Notes: a model not told the origin generated them from the sequence alone. A stretch of 64,000 nt of DNA from Pseudothermotoga hypogea DSM 11164 = NBRC 106472 (GCF_000816145.1 NZ_CP007141.1:310001-374000), one strand, 5' to 3'; shown: positions 40,077 through 48,843, counted from the stretch's first letter. Translations and numbers: made by a program.

Positions 40077-41313
40077 CAGTTCGATTATACAACGACTCAA
40101 CACCAAGCCAAAACATTGGGAAGATGTACGCCATGATCGGTAAATAAAGCCGCACTTCCCTCGCGCACCCCATGACAAAGTTCATGACGATGAAGGGGAT
40201 CATCCAAAGCCAGGTTTTTCTGAAGAAATCGTTGTTCCTAATCTTTCTCACAAAAAAGAGTGGCAGTGCGAAGAAGAAGAGAGGATAGACTAACGCCCAA
40301 GGATCTTGAACGTTTTCCATGATCATCACGGCAGAGATGTAGTACTCAGCCTTTGGAAAGATCACCTCGCTGAGCACGAGGATCATGAAAACTGGGATCA
40401 CGACCAATACTCCTTGCCGAAGAAGTTTCTTCTTCTCTCGTGAGAAGTTGAACAGGCTGTAGATCACCGCCGTGAACAGTGCGTGGTCCGTTCTCACGAA
40501 ACATTGGCCGATGACGAGCAGCAAAACGACCCACCAAGGTTTCCTTCGATATATCAAGATCAAACCAGCTACGAAAAAGAGTAAAGAGATGATGAATTCC
40601 TGCTGAGCAAAGTCTCCGTATCCGAAGGCAAGGAAGATGGAATATGCGAACAGAGAAACGTAGGCAGTGAAATCGCGAACGAAGAATTTCATCCAAGCGT
40701 GAAGGACCAAGAACAGCAAGATCGTGAACGTGAACCTCATCGTGGCATAGCCATTCACGACCTTGGTTAGATCGCTGTCGTTGTCGAACACATCTATGAT
40801 CGGGCTGGGAAGTTCCTTAGAAATCTTTTCCAAAGCGTTAAACGGATCTTTCACCCAATCTCTCCAACCAAGGTTGTTCAAGATCCCAAGCAAGATATTG
40901 CTGGTAAGGGGGTTTTTCGTTATCTCTAAAAGTTTTTCCCTGAGGAAATTCTCCACATCCGTGAGCATCTTTTCTCTCTCCTCAGGTGGGACGTGGGCGT
41001 TCAAACTGAGCTGGTTGTTTCTTTTAACAATTTCACGCGCATCGAACCCGAGCCACTGTTTCAACTTCACGTAAGTGTTGCTGTACCACCTGATCGGTGA
41101 ATGTTTGAAGAAATACTCTACGAGTGGGTAAGGAACGTATCTGTATTGATTTGGTGCAGGTCCAACGCCTTCGATCAATTTACGGTGCGTGTGATACAGA
41201 AAGATCCTTCCAGCTATGCTGAAGGTGTCCTCTACCATCCAAAACCCAATCGAGGTCACTACGTACGAGAGAACCACGACGGTCAGTAGAACGAGAAGTG
41301 TTTTCCTGTTCAC
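40069..41313 (-). CDS. polytopic membrane protein, possible GT-C-type glycosyltransferase
   Basis: About 414 residues with ten or so membrane segments. After the first segment an extracytoplasmic loop carries acidic and aromatic residues (WMVEDTFSIAGR, then NQYRYVPYPLVEY), reminiscent of GT-C enzymes and EpsG-like proteins that use lipid-linked sugars. This is a resemblance only. GTG 41313 overlaps the DUF362 stop (GTGA) and has GGGAG 8 bases upstream; an in-frame ATG at 41340 is further inside the neighbour. Confidence 0.5.
   Translation of the reverse strand: MNRKTLLVLLTVVVLSYVVTSIGFWMVEDTFSIAGRIFLYHTHRKLIEGVGPAPNQYRYVPYPLVEYFFKHSPIRWYSNTYVKLKQWLGFDAREIVKRNNQLSLNAHVPPEEREKMLTDVENFLREKLLEITKNPLTSNILLGILNNLGWRDWVKDPFNALEKISKELPSPIIDVFDNDSDLTKVVNGYATMRFTFTILLFLVLHAWMKFFVRDFTAYVSLFAYSIFLAFGYGDFAQQEFIISLLFFVAGLILIYRRKPWWVVLLLVIGQCFVRTDHALFTAVIYSLFNFSREKKKLLRQGVLVVIPVFMILVLSEVIFPKAEYYISAVMIMENVQDPWALVYPLFFFALPLFFVRKIRNNDFFRKTWLWMIPFIVMNFVMGCAREVRLYLPIMAYIFPMFWLGVESLYNRTEK
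40084..40112 (-). promoter_or_regulatory. predicted promoter of the btuFCD operon
   Basis: Perfect TATAAT on the minus strand (40084-40089) with a weak TTGGCT 16 bases upstream. Transcription would begin near 40077, exactly at the riboswitch 5' side. The promoter lies inside the last codons of the upstream membrane-protein gene. Confidence 0.5.
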
Positions 41314-42395
41314 GTGTAATTCTCCCACAGTTTTCCCCATGGACTCGATTTTTTCCAGTCTTCGAGGATTCTTCTACCTTTGAGGTTCCACCAGAAAACA
41401 TCGTGATAAACTTCTGAAGCGAGCACGAACAGATACACCAGAGGTGTTCTGAAAAACAGATGCTGAAGCCTCTTCAAAGGGCCAAACCACAGCACGTCCC
41501 CAACCCTGCTCGCGAGGTTGTCACCAACTTTGAAACGATAGTTCAAACTCGACACGTCGTAACCAACGATCTCGATGTTCTCCAACCTTCCGTTGCCCAA
41601 GCCTTGTTCATTCGCGATGCGAATGTAGTCTATCGACATCGGATCAAAGCCCATTATCTTTGCTGCAACCGCGTCTACGGCAACCTGATCGTCACTCGCC
41701 AATACCAGATCCGTTCGTACAGGATTCATCGTTCTCGGACCTGGACCGTTCCCAGCAGTGGTGCCATCCATGACGGCAAAGATACCACTGTGGATCTCTT
41801 TCTGTATCTTCAAAAGGTCCACGAGCGTTTCGTGGATCCAGCTGTGCGCGTAATGTCGTTTCGTGTTGAGAAGACCTCCAAAAGCGTTCTTCATGGCTCC
41901 GGTGGTCGTCGTGTAGATGTGGCACTTCATCGTTGGTAGATGGACGATGTTTTTACCTACGAAGAAGTCAGGTATCTTCACTCCTTCGGGGAATATCTTG
42001 TGGAGCACGTTCAGCTCGCACCTGGGTTGATAATCGATCCACTTCATATGACTCGGTTCGAAGTTGTGGAGGATTGGTACGTTATACTTCTTGTACACAG
42101 ATGCCAGTTTGTTCAATTGGGCACCCTTCTGCGGTTTCGTCACGACAGTCTTGTTTTCGACGGCGATGATCTGCTCGAACCCGAGTCTTTTCAAACCCAG
42201 TATGGTTCCTTCGAGCTGCCACGGTGTCGTGTTCGACGATGGCATGGGTAAATGCCAGGAGATGTTGTCCTTCAGGATCACTGGGCGCGATTTGTCAAGA
42301 ATTACATCGACGTTGGCTTCCTTCAGCAATTGAGCGATGTCTTCAACAACCCTTTCTGGTGTGGTTCTCAGCACGAAGACCTTCGATTTACCCAT
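41310..42395 (-). CDS. DUF362 family protein
   Basis: 361 residues of the DUF362 family: NISWHLPMPSSNTTPWQLEGTI, then HLPTMKCHIYTTTTGAMKNAFGGL, and MDGTTAGNGPGPRTMNPVRTDLVLAS with the downstream DAVAAKIMGFDP. No ferredoxin domain is fused. A C-terminal segment around 325-340 is hydrophobic and may associate with the membrane. The function of DUF362 is not well defined; neighbours suggest a link to envelope lipid or sugar chemistry here. Confidence 0.8.
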   Translation of the reverse strand: MGKSKVFVLRTTPERVVEDIAQLLKEANVDVILDKSRPVILKDNISWHLPMPSSNTTPWQLEGTILGLKRLGFEQIIAVENKTVVTKPQKGAQLNKLASVYKKYNVPILHNFEPSHMKWIDYQPRCELNVLHKIFPEGVKIPDFFVGKNIVHLPTMKCHIYTTTTGAMKNAFGGLLNTKRHYAHSWIHETLVDLLKIQKEIHSGIFAVMDGTTAGNGPGPRTMNPVRTDLVLASDDQVAVDAVAAKIMGFDPMSIDYIRIANEQGLGNGRLENIEIVGYDVSSLNYRFKVGDNLASRVGDVLWFGPLKRLQHLFFRTPLVYLFVLASEVYHDVFWWNLKGRRILEDWKKSSPWGKLWENYT

Positions 42396-42408
42396 GCGAA
42401 GACCTCCT

Positions 42409-42762
42409 TCACACCGAGACGAGCCAGATTCCTGCGACGATGACGATCATACCGATGATCTTCGTTACCGTTACGCTCTCTTTGAACAAGAAATGAGAGA
42501 AGAGCGACACCAAGACGAATCCCGCGCTTGTCATGATCGGATACGCAACGCTCAGCTTCAGTCTCGTCAGGCTCAGGGCGTAAAGGACAAAAGCAACAGC
42601 AAAGCAGAAGAGAGCGAGCCAGGTGTACAGGTTTTTCATGGAGTTGAGGAAGAAGTGCGCGATGTTCTCACTTCTGACCAACGAAACTGCTGCCACTTTC
42701 ACAAACACGTTTGCCAATGCGTTCGCTGTCAATGCCATCAGCAAGACGAGAAAGCTTTTCAT
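42409..42762 (-). CDS. small multidrug resistance (SMR/EamA)-type four-helix membrane protein
   Basis: 117 residues with four membrane segments, ending KIIGMIVIVAGIWLVSV as in SMR-fold proteins. The family includes EmrE-type drug exporters and the ArnE/ArnF type that flip undecaprenyl-phosphate-linked sugars. The EmrE Glu14 equivalent is not present (first helix FLVLLMALTANALANVFVK), which argues for the lipid-sugar flippase type. It lies 4 bases from the UbiA-family gene. Confidence 0.7.
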   Translation of the reverse strand: MKSFLVLLMALTANALANVFVKVAAVSLVRSENIAHFFLNSMKNLYTWLALFCFAVAFVLYALSLTRLKLSVAYPIMTSAGFVLVSLFSHFLFKESVTVTKIIGMIVIVAGIWLVSV

Positions 42763-42766
42763 CGCA

Positions 42767-43636
42767 TTACCTCCCCAAGTACAGAATCATCATCACGCTG
42801 AAGAACCAAAGCCCGATCGCTATCCAAAGGGATCTATCCTTGGTCAGAACGTCGGTGGGATCTTCTTCACCTCGATGCATGGAGAGGAACATATACCGGA
42901 ATACTCCGTAACAGACGAAGGGAACGGTCAGATACAGCTTGTCCGTACCGAACTGCTCTATGGTTCGAACGTCGAGTGTGTAGAGTGTGTAGAAAACGAT
43001 CGCGCCAGTACCGGTCGAAACTACAACGTTCGTGAGCAGATCGAGATCGTAAAACTGCAAAGATGGTCGCTGAAAATGGTTGTTTCCATCCAGAGATACG
43101 AGTTCTGCCTTTCTCTTGCTGAATCCCAAAAAAAGCGACAGGAAAAAGGTGCTGGTGATCAACCAGCCCGAAGGTGAAACCCGGATTGCATAGCTACCAC
43201 CCATCACTCTGAGTGCAAAACCTGCTGCGATACAGAAAACGTCTATCAGGACAAGATACTTTCCCCAGAAAGTGTAGAACACGTTCAAAGAGAGATAAAC
43301 CACGATGCAGGCGAGGAACTTCAGGCCGACCTCGATCGCCATGAGGACAGATGCAGACAGCAAAATAGAAAAGACAACGTAGGCCGTTCGAACGCTGACA
43401 CGGTTACTCGCGATGGGCCTGTTTCTCTTCTTCGGATGCAACCTGTCCAGTGGCGCATCTCTTATGTCGTTCAGAATGTAAACAGCACTCGAAGCTAAGC
43501 AGAAGATTAAGAAAGCTGTGAAAGAAAGAAGAAATGATGAAGGATCAAAAAATCTCTTTGAAAAAACTAAAGGTGCCAGCACGAAAAGGTTCTTCACCCA
43601 CTGTTTTATCCTCAGCAACCTCAAGACGTTCGGCAC
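42767..43636 (-). CDS. UbiA-family prenyltransferase, decaprenyl-phosphate phosphoribosyltransferase-like
   Basis: 289 residues with eight or nine membrane segments. First aspartate-rich motif NDIRDAPLDRLHPKKRNRPI is the form seen in DPPR synthases (Rv3806c type), which attach phosphoribose to polyprenyl phosphate, rather than in ubiquinone or chlorophyll enzymes. The N-terminus LLRIKQWVKNLFVLAPLVF also fits. GTG 43636 follows GGGGGG. Product here could be a polyprenyl-phospho-pentose for envelope glycans (inference). Confidence 0.8.
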   Translation of the reverse strand: MPNVLRLLRIKQWVKNLFVLAPLVFSKRFFDPSSFLLSFTAFLIFCLASSAVYILNDIRDAPLDRLHPKKRNRPIASNRVSVRTAYVVFSILLSASVLMAIEVGLKFLACIVVYLSLNVFYTFWGKYLVLIDVFCIAAGFALRVMGGSYAIRVSPSGWLITSTFFLSLFLGFSKRKAELVSLDGNNHFQRPSLQFYDLDLLTNVVVSTGTGAIVFYTLYTLDVRTIEQFGTDKLYLTVPFVCYGVFRYMFLSMHRGEEDPTDVLTKDRSLWIAIGLWFFSVMMILYLGR

Positions 43637-43674
43637 TCGAACCCCCCCACAACTTGGTTGATTTTATCTTACCA

Positions 43675-43700
43675 AAAAACTTTGGGGGCCAACGGCCCCC
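43675..43700 (-). terminator. rho-independent terminator
   Basis: Minus strand: GGGGGCC-GTT-GGCCCCC (43684-43700), followed by AAAG and a TTTTTT run. It is 32 bases after the stop of the MalK-type gene and separates it from the UbiA cassette. Confidence 0.85.
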
Positions 43701-43731
43701 GAGTCCAACAAAAAGGTGGTTTTATCTCAGC

Positions 43732-44835
43732 TCACAGAATAGCCTTCTGCGTCTCTTTGTCGAACACGTGTATCATATTCATGTCGAAGACAAGATCGAT
43801 CTTTTCACCCTCTTTAGCCTTCGTTCTTGGATCAACTCTGGCAACGAGTGAGTCTTCTCCACACGTGACGTGCAACAGAGTTTCGCTACCGAGCGGTTCA
43901 ACCACGTCCACTATGCCTGTGATGGTGTTCTCAGGTTGCGGTGCTATAGCAAACAGTTTGTCGAAGATGTTTTCGGGTCTTATGCCAAAGATGACCTCTT
44001 TGTCGATCCATGGCTCGAGGACAGGTTCGTGCTCTTTTATGACCTTCACTTTGAAGCCACTCGTCTTTATCCAGATACCACCTTTTTCTGCAACCACGAC
44101 AGCATTCAAGAAGTTCATAGCAGGACTTCCGATGAATCCTGCGACGAACGTGTTCGCCGGCTTGTTGTAGACTTCATAGGGAGTTCCTATCTGTTGGACA
44201 GTTCCGTCCTTCATGATGACGATCTTGTCGGCCATCGTCATGGCTTCGACCTGATCGTGGGTGACGTAAACTATAGTTGCTTCGAGTCTGTGATGGAGTT
44301 TTTTCAATTCGCTTCTCATTTGAACCCTAAGTTTTGCGTCGAGGTTAGACAAAGGCTCGTCGAACAAGAACACCTTTGGATTCCTCACGATGGCCCTACC
44401 GACTGCGACGCGCTGTCTCTGACCACCGGAAAGCTGCCTGGGTTTCCTGTCGAGCAGTTCTTCTATGCCCAAAATCTTTGCCGCTTCCTTGACCCTCCTG
44501 TCGATCTCGTCTTTTGGAAACTTTCTCAGCTTCAGACCGAAGGCCATGTTCTCGTAAACGGTCATGTGAGGATAGAGGGCATAGTTCTGGAAAACCATCG
44601 CAATGTCCCTGTCTTTGGGTTCAACATCGTTGACGACTTTTCCATCGATCTTTATCGTTCCCTTCGTGATCTCCTCCAAACCTGCGATCATCCTGAGCGT
44701 CGTGGTCTTCCCACAACCAGACGGTCCCAATAGCACCACGAACTCTTTGTCCTCGACGGTCAACGTCACATCCTTCACCGCGACGACTTTGTTGTCAAAG
44801 ATCTTCGTTACATTCTCGAGTTCCACCTTAGCCAT
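43732..44835 (-). CDS. MalK/UgpC/MsmX-type sugar ABC transporter ATPase
   Basis: 367 residues. ABC domain with GPSGCGKTTTLRM, LSGGQRQRVAVGRAI, VFLFDEPLSNLD and YVTHD, then a C-terminal OB-type regulatory domain (FGIRPENI, VEPLGSETLLHV). No permease or binding protein is adjacent, so it is probably the shared ATPase for several carbohydrate importers, as MsmX is in Bacillus. It follows a Phd-type antitoxin gene by 4 bases and shares its promoter. Confidence 0.92.
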   Translation of the reverse strand: MAKVELENVTKIFDNKVVAVKDVTLTVEDKEFVVLLGPSGCGKTTTLRMIAGLEEITKGTIKIDGKVVNDVEPKDRDIAMVFQNYALYPHMTVYENMAFGLKLRKFPKDEIDRRVKEAAKILGIEELLDRKPRQLSGGQRQRVAVGRAIVRNPKVFLFDEPLSNLDAKLRVQMRSELKKLHHRLEATIVYVTHDQVEAMTMADKIVIMKDGTVQQIGTPYEVYNKPANTFVAGFIGSPAMNFLNAVVVAEKGGIWIKTSGFKVKVIKEHEPVLEPWIDKEVIFGIRPENIFDKLFAIAPQPENTITGIVDVVEPLGSETLLHVTCGEDSLVARVDPRTKAKEGEKIDLVFDMNMIHVFDKETQKAIL

Positions 44836-44839
44836 TGAC

Positions 44840-45103
44840 TCACACCTCCTCGATGTCTTCCTGAAAGAGTTCTCTCTGATTCACTGACCCATGGGCTGAG
44901 GGATCACCCACGTCGAGCAAGTAAAGATCGTACACCTGATCCAGAAAGTTCATGATCTTTCGGTAGCGCTCGTAATCGATCAGAACCGCTGCGGGTACTC
45001 CATTCTTCGTTATCACAACGTCTTTTTGCTGCACTCTCTTCAGAACTTCAGAAAGCTTTGCCTTCGCATCCGCAAGGCTGAAGAATTCGAGCTGGTTCTT
45101 CAC
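44840..45103 (-). CDS. Phd/YefM-family antitoxin-like protein, no partner toxin
   Basis: 87 residues. The N-terminal fold is typical of Phd/YefM: FSLADAKAKLSEVLKRV, then VVITKNGVPAAVLIDYERY. The C-terminal third (YLLDVGDPSAHGSVNQRELFQ) is the region that would mask a toxin. No RelE, Doc or PIN-type gene lies next to it; the downstream gene is a sugar transporter ATPase. GTG 45103 follows GGGAGGAATGAG. It may act as an autoregulator of this operon or as an antitoxin for a distant toxin. Confidence 0.75.
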   Translation of the reverse strand: MKNQLEFFSLADAKAKLSEVLKRVQQKDVVITKNGVPAAVLIDYERYRKIMNFLDQVYDLYLLDVGDPSAHGSVNQRELFQEDIEEV

Positions 45104-45123
45104 CTCATTCCTCCCTGACCAGA

Positions 45124-45152
45124 ATTATAGTCAAGTTAACCGAAGATTTCAA
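45124..45152 (-). promoter_or_regulatory. predicted promoter of the phd-malK operon
   Basis: Minus strand: TTGAAA (45147-45152), 17-base spacer, perfect TATAAT (45124-45129), about 20 bases upstream of the GTG. One of the best promoter matches in the window. Confidence 0.65.
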
Positions 45153-45191
45153 GTCCCCCGGAATGAAAACGGTAAGGGCCCCAAAACAGGG

Positions 45192-45197
45192 TATAAT
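45192..45197 (+). promoter_or_regulatory. predicted -10 element before the histidine kinase gene
   Basis: TATAAT about 35 bases before the start of the histidine kinase gene. No convincing -35 hexamer is seen at the right distance. Confidence 0.35.
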
Positions 45198-45232
45198 ACT
45201 AAGGAAAAAGTTTTTGAGGAGAAGTGTGCGAT

Positions 45233-46705
45233 ATGTTGAATCAAATATCTTCTCACCGGCTGTATTCGCTCCTCTCAAGCTTCATAAGGGAAATAATGAA
45301 CGCGACGGAGCCAGATCTTTTGCTCGACGCACTCATGAAGATCTTTCAAAGGTTCGTGGACTGCGAAAGCATAGTCGTGCTGGACAACGACTTGAATGTC
45401 AAGAAGATCAAAGGAGACACAGCTGAAATCGATGAAGACCTGAAAAAGATGATCCAGTGGGTCATGAACAATCATTCTCCTATGTCCTTGCCCAAAGGTG
45501 ATGCAATGATACACATCTTTCCGCTGGTGAAAGCAGGCAAAACTCTGGGTGTGCTGCTCGCCTGGAGTAATGAAGAAATAGTGGTCGAGACTTCCGAACT
45601 GCTGCGTACCTTTGCCTTTTTGTCCGCAGTTGTTCTCGAGAACCTCGAACTCTATTCTTCTTTGCAGAGACAGCACATGGCACTCGAGGCAACTAAGAAC
45701 TACATGCAGAGGATCTTGGACTCTTTCCCTCAGCACATCGCCGTGTTTGATCAAGACTCAAGGATCGTCTTTGCCAACAAAGGCTACTCGCTGTCATCTT
45801 TCGGTGAAGACATCGCTTCAAAGGTCACTCAATTGGTTCAGAAGACGTTCCTGACAGGATCACGACAGACGCTCGAAGTCGAAGAAGGTGCGAACTTTTA
45901 CTCCATCGTTGCTGAACCCATAGAATACGAAGGCCAGCCTCAGGTGTTGCTCGTCATCACTGACGTCACGAACACGAAAGAGGTGGAGAGGCTCAAGGCA
46001 ATAGATCAACTGAAAACGGAGTTTGTGGCGAACATCTCTCACGAATTGAAAACACCACTCGCAGCGATCAAAGCTTACGCGGAGACCATACTCATGAGTA
46101 TCGAAATGCTGGATCAACAGACTCTGAACGAGTTCGTCCAGATCATCTACAAGGAAAGTCAGCATTTGGAATCCATCCTCGAAGGCTTGCTCGATTTTTC
46201 AAAACTTGAGCAGAGGATGATGACACTCGAAAAAACCACCTTTGATTTGACCGGACTGGTCAGGGAGACGATGAGATCGATCGAGGAACTCGCCAGGTCG
46301 AAGCAAGTCAGGTTGGAACTGTTGACCAAAGAACCCGTGTTGATCAGAGCAGACCAGAAGCGCATCAAACAGGTCATAACGAACCTTGTGAACAACGGTA
46401 TCAAGTACTCGAAAGAAGATTCGCAGGAAAAGTACGTGAGGGTGAGAATAGAGAGAAAGGGCGATAAAGTCCTGATCGAGATATCGGACAACGGTTTAGG
46501 AATACCCAAAGAGTATCACGAAAAGGTCTTCGAGAGGTTCTTCAGGGTTGGAACCGTTATGGACCATAGAGTGGAGGGAACCGGTTTGGGACTCACCATC
46601 GCCAAGCAGATCGTAGAACTTCATGGTGGTCGCATCTGGCTGGAGAGCGAGCCGAACGTTGGTACGACGGTTTTCGTGGAATTACCGGTGGGTGACGAAC
46701 GGTGA
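45233..46705 (+). CDS. sensor histidine kinase (HK853-like locus)
   Basis: About 490 residues. No clear membrane segment. Residues 15-150 look like a GAF domain, 165-250 a PAS domain, then HisKA with the phospho-accepting His270 (NISHELKTPLAAIKAYAET) and an HATPase with N box (NLVNNGIKYS), G1 (DNGLGIP), F (FERFF) and G2 (GTGLGL). The catalytic half and the downstream order HDOD-rbfA-truB-ribF match the T. maritima HK853 locus as I know it. ATG 45233 is used; GTG 45224 is an alternative closer to GAGGAG. Confidence 0.9.
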   Translation: MLNQISSHRLYSLLSSFIREIMNATEPDLLLDALMKIFQRFVDCESIVVLDNDLNVKKIKGDTAEIDEDLKKMIQWVMNNHSPMSLPKGDAMIHIFPLVKAGKTLGVLLAWSNEEIVVETSELLRTFAFLSAVVLENLELYSSLQRQHMALEATKNYMQRILDSFPQHIAVFDQDSRIVFANKGYSLSSFGEDIASKVTQLVQKTFLTGSRQTLEVEEGANFYSIVAEPIEYEGQPQVLLVITDVTNTKEVERLKAIDQLKTEFVANISHELKTPLAAIKAYAETILMSIEMLDQQTLNEFVQIIYKESQHLESILEGLLDFSKLEQRMMTLEKTTFDLTGLVRETMRSIEELARSKQVRLELLTKEPVLIRADQKRIKQVITNLVNNGIKYSKEDSQEKYVRVRIERKGDKVLIEISDNGLGIPKEYHEKVFERFFRVGTVMDHRVEGTGLGLTIAKQIVELHGGRIWLESEPNVGTTVFVELPVGDER

Positions 46706-47565
46706 AGCTGGAAGAGATCATCACGAAGATAGAGGAACTTCCTACACCCGATCCAATAGTTCAAAAGATCATCGCGGTGGCCTCCGATCCGAACGCTTCG
46801 GCGAAGGATCTGGCTGATGTCATCAAGCTCGATCCGAGTTTGTCTGTGCGCGTTCTGAGGCTCGTGAATTCGGCCTATTATGGTCTACCAAGGAAGATCG
46901 CTCAACTGAGCGAGGCGGTGATGATCCTTGGCTTCAAGACCGTCAGGAACTTGGCACTGAGCGTCTTCACCTACAACTCGCTAATGAGAAGGAAAAGATC
47001 AACGATAGACCACACGGCGCTGTGGAAGCACTTCATAGGCGTTGCGGTCGCATCAGAGTTGATGGCTCAGGTGGTGGGTTATCCTAACAAAGAGGAACTT
47101 TTCGTCGCGGGTTTGTTACACGACATAGGAAAGGTCACACTCGAGTTCGTCTCACCGGAGATGTTCGCGGCCGTGGCAAAACTCACCAAAACGTTGAAGA
47201 TCTCTTTTTTCGAAGCGGAGAAGAAGTTGAATCTCCCAAACCACGCTTTAATAAGTATGAAGACTATCGAGCGATGGGGGCTTCCCGAGCTCGTGTCTCA
47301 ATCCTGTGGTGGTCACCACACACCGGAGTCCTTCTCCGAGAGTCTGTATTCCGATGTCATAAGCATGATCCACGTCAGCGACTTTTTTGTGAACACGATC
47401 AATTACGGGGAGTCATATTCGTATGGTGGGTTCGTGCTGTCGCCGTACGCTCTGAACCTTTTGGGGCTCAAGCCGAGGATGCTGACAAACTATCTGAAGA
47501 AGCTGAAGGAAAAGTTAATGACTGCAGATGAATTTCTCAAAATCGAGCAGGAGGCGGTATCGTGA
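46702..47565 (+). CDS. HDOD domain protein
   Basis: 287 residues. The HDOD core starts with ELPTPDPIVQKIIAVASDPNASAKDL and LSVRVLRLVNSAYYGLPRKI. An HD pair (LLHDIGKVTLEF) is retained, which is unusual for HDOD proteins that have lost catalysis. GTG start overlaps the kinase stop (GTGA), so the two are likely co-translated; a role in signalling is probable but the output is unknown. Confidence 0.85.
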   Translation: MKLEEIITKIEELPTPDPIVQKIIAVASDPNASAKDLADVIKLDPSLSVRVLRLVNSAYYGLPRKIAQLSEAVMILGFKTVRNLALSVFTYNSLMRRKRSTIDHTALWKHFIGVAVASELMAQVVGYPNKEELFVAGLLHDIGKVTLEFVSPEMFAAVAKLTKTLKISFFEAEKKLNLPNHALISMKTIERWGLPELVSQSCGGHHTPESFSESLYSDVISMIHVSDFFVNTINYGESYSYGGFVLSPYALNLLGLKPRMLTNYLKKLKEKLMTADEFLKIEQEAVS

Positions 47566-47918
47566 GGCCAGATTACAGAAAGGCTATGCTCGAATCTGAA
47601 ATCGTCAAACTGATCAGCGAAGCGCTCAGGGAAGCGAAGGATCCAAAACTCAAGGATCGTATCATCACAGTCTCGCGCGCAGAACTCTTCGCCGACAAGA
47701 GGTTCGTTGACGTTTACGTCAGTTCGATAGGAGATGAAAGCGAACGGAAGGCTTTGGTCGAACATCTCAACAAGATCAAGGGTTATTTCAGGACCTATTT
47801 GGCGAACAATCTGGATTTGTTCGTCGCACCCCAAGTTCGCTTCAAGGAAGATCCAGGTATAGAGGCGAGCGTTCGCGTGCAAGAATTGCTGAACAGGCTC
47901 AAGGAGGAAAAGAAGTGA
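47562..47918 (+). CDS. rbfA: 30S ribosome-binding factor A
   Basis: 118 residues, normal size, KH-like fold. N-terminal RPDYRKAMLESEIVKLISEAL, central DPKLKDRIITVSRAELFADKRFVDVYVS, and C-terminal APQVRFKEDPGIEASVRV are RbfA signatures. It assists late 16S rRNA processing. GTG start, overlapping both neighbours by 4 bases. Confidence 0.93.
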   Translation: MRPDYRKAMLESEIVKLISEALREAKDPKLKDRIITVSRAELFADKRFVDVYVSSIGDESERKALVEHLNKIKGYFRTYLANNLDLFVAPQVRFKEDPGIEASVRVQELLNRLKEEKK

Positions 47919-48841
47919 GCGTGTCTGGTATTCTGCTTGTGGACAAGCCAAAAGGACCCACTTCCCACGACGTAGTTGATGAAGTCAGGAAAAAGCTCAA
48001 CCAGAGGCGTGTGGGTCACGCCGGGACACTCGATCCGTTCGCCACGGGTTTGCTCATAGTTGGTGTGGGAAATGCCACCAGGTTGCTGGAATATCTCATG
48101 AACCACAACAAAGTCTACAGAGTGAAGATGAAGCTTGGGCTCATCACTGACACGTTCGATATAACTGGGAAGATCGAAGAAGAAAGGCCGTGCAACGCCA
48201 CAAGGGAGGAGATCATAGAAACGATCAAAAGCTTTGTGGGAAGTTATGTTCAAGTACCTCCCGCGTACTCAGCTAAGAAATACAAGGGTGAAAGACTTTA
48301 CGAGTTGGCGAGACAGGGCAGGATCGTGAGATTACCACCCAGACAGGTAACGATCCATCGCATAGAGGACATCGAAATCGAAGATCTCTTCGTTTCCTTC
48401 ACAGTTGAGACGAGTCCGGGCACTTACGTGAGGTCCCTTTGCATGGACATCGGCTACAAGCTTGGTTGTGGAGCAACAGCCGTGGAACTGAGAAGACTCA
48501 GCGTTGGGCCCTTCAAGGTTGAAGACGCTGTGGACGTTTACAACCTGAGCGCTGAGGAGATCACGAAAAAAATCATCCCTATCTCGAAAGTGCTCCACTT
48601 TCCAAAAGTCTGGATCAACAACGAAGCGAAAGAGAGAGTTTTGAACGGGATGAAGATCCATGTGAAGGACATTCTGTATCACGAACAGTTTGAGAAAGAC
48701 TCAATCGTTCAAGTGTTCAACGAAGAAGAGCTTTTGTGCCTTGCACGCGCCGAACGCCGTTCGACGTTTCTGAGAACTTTGTTACAGCAGGAAAGAAACG
48801 AAGCGGTCCTCAAACCGTTCAAGGTCTTCAGGGAGAGCTGA
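47915..48841 (+). CDS. truB: tRNA pseudouridine(55) synthase
   Basis: 308 residues. GILLVDKPKGPTSHDVV at the N-terminus; catalytic Asp in VGHAGTLDPFATGLLIVGVG; then PPAYSAKKYKGERLYELAR and SPGTYVRSLCMDIG; a C-terminal PUA-like region. It makes the universal T-loop pseudouridine 55. rbfA-truB-ribF is a common bacterial order. Confidence 0.95.
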   Translation: MSVSGILLVDKPKGPTSHDVVDEVRKKLNQRRVGHAGTLDPFATGLLIVGVGNATRLLEYLMNHNKVYRVKMKLGLITDTFDITGKIEEERPCNATREEIIETIKSFVGSYVQVPPAYSAKKYKGERLYELARQGRIVRLPPRQVTIHRIEDIEIEDLFVSFTVETSPGTYVRSLCMDIGYKLGCGATAVELRRLSVGPFKVEDAVDVYNLSAEEITKKIIPISKVLHFPKVWINNEAKERVLNGMKIHVKDILYHEQFEKDSIVQVFNEEELLCLARAERRSTFLRTLLQQERNEAVLKPFKVFRES

Positions 48842-48843
48842 TC

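Noticed and set aside
44840-45103. Complete toxin-antitoxin module
   Set aside because: Only the Phd-like half is present; neither side encodes a small toxin.
47915-48841. Plus-strand overlaps and antisense frames longer than 100 codons across truB, dnaE, moeA and others
   Set aside because: They lie opposite or across strongly recognisable genes, lack ribosome sites and read as biased, motif-free peptides.
48736-48843. Longer RibF-like protein starting inside truB
   Set aside because: The extra residues are out-of-frame truB sequence, and MYVTTIGVFDGVH is the expected RibF N-terminus.
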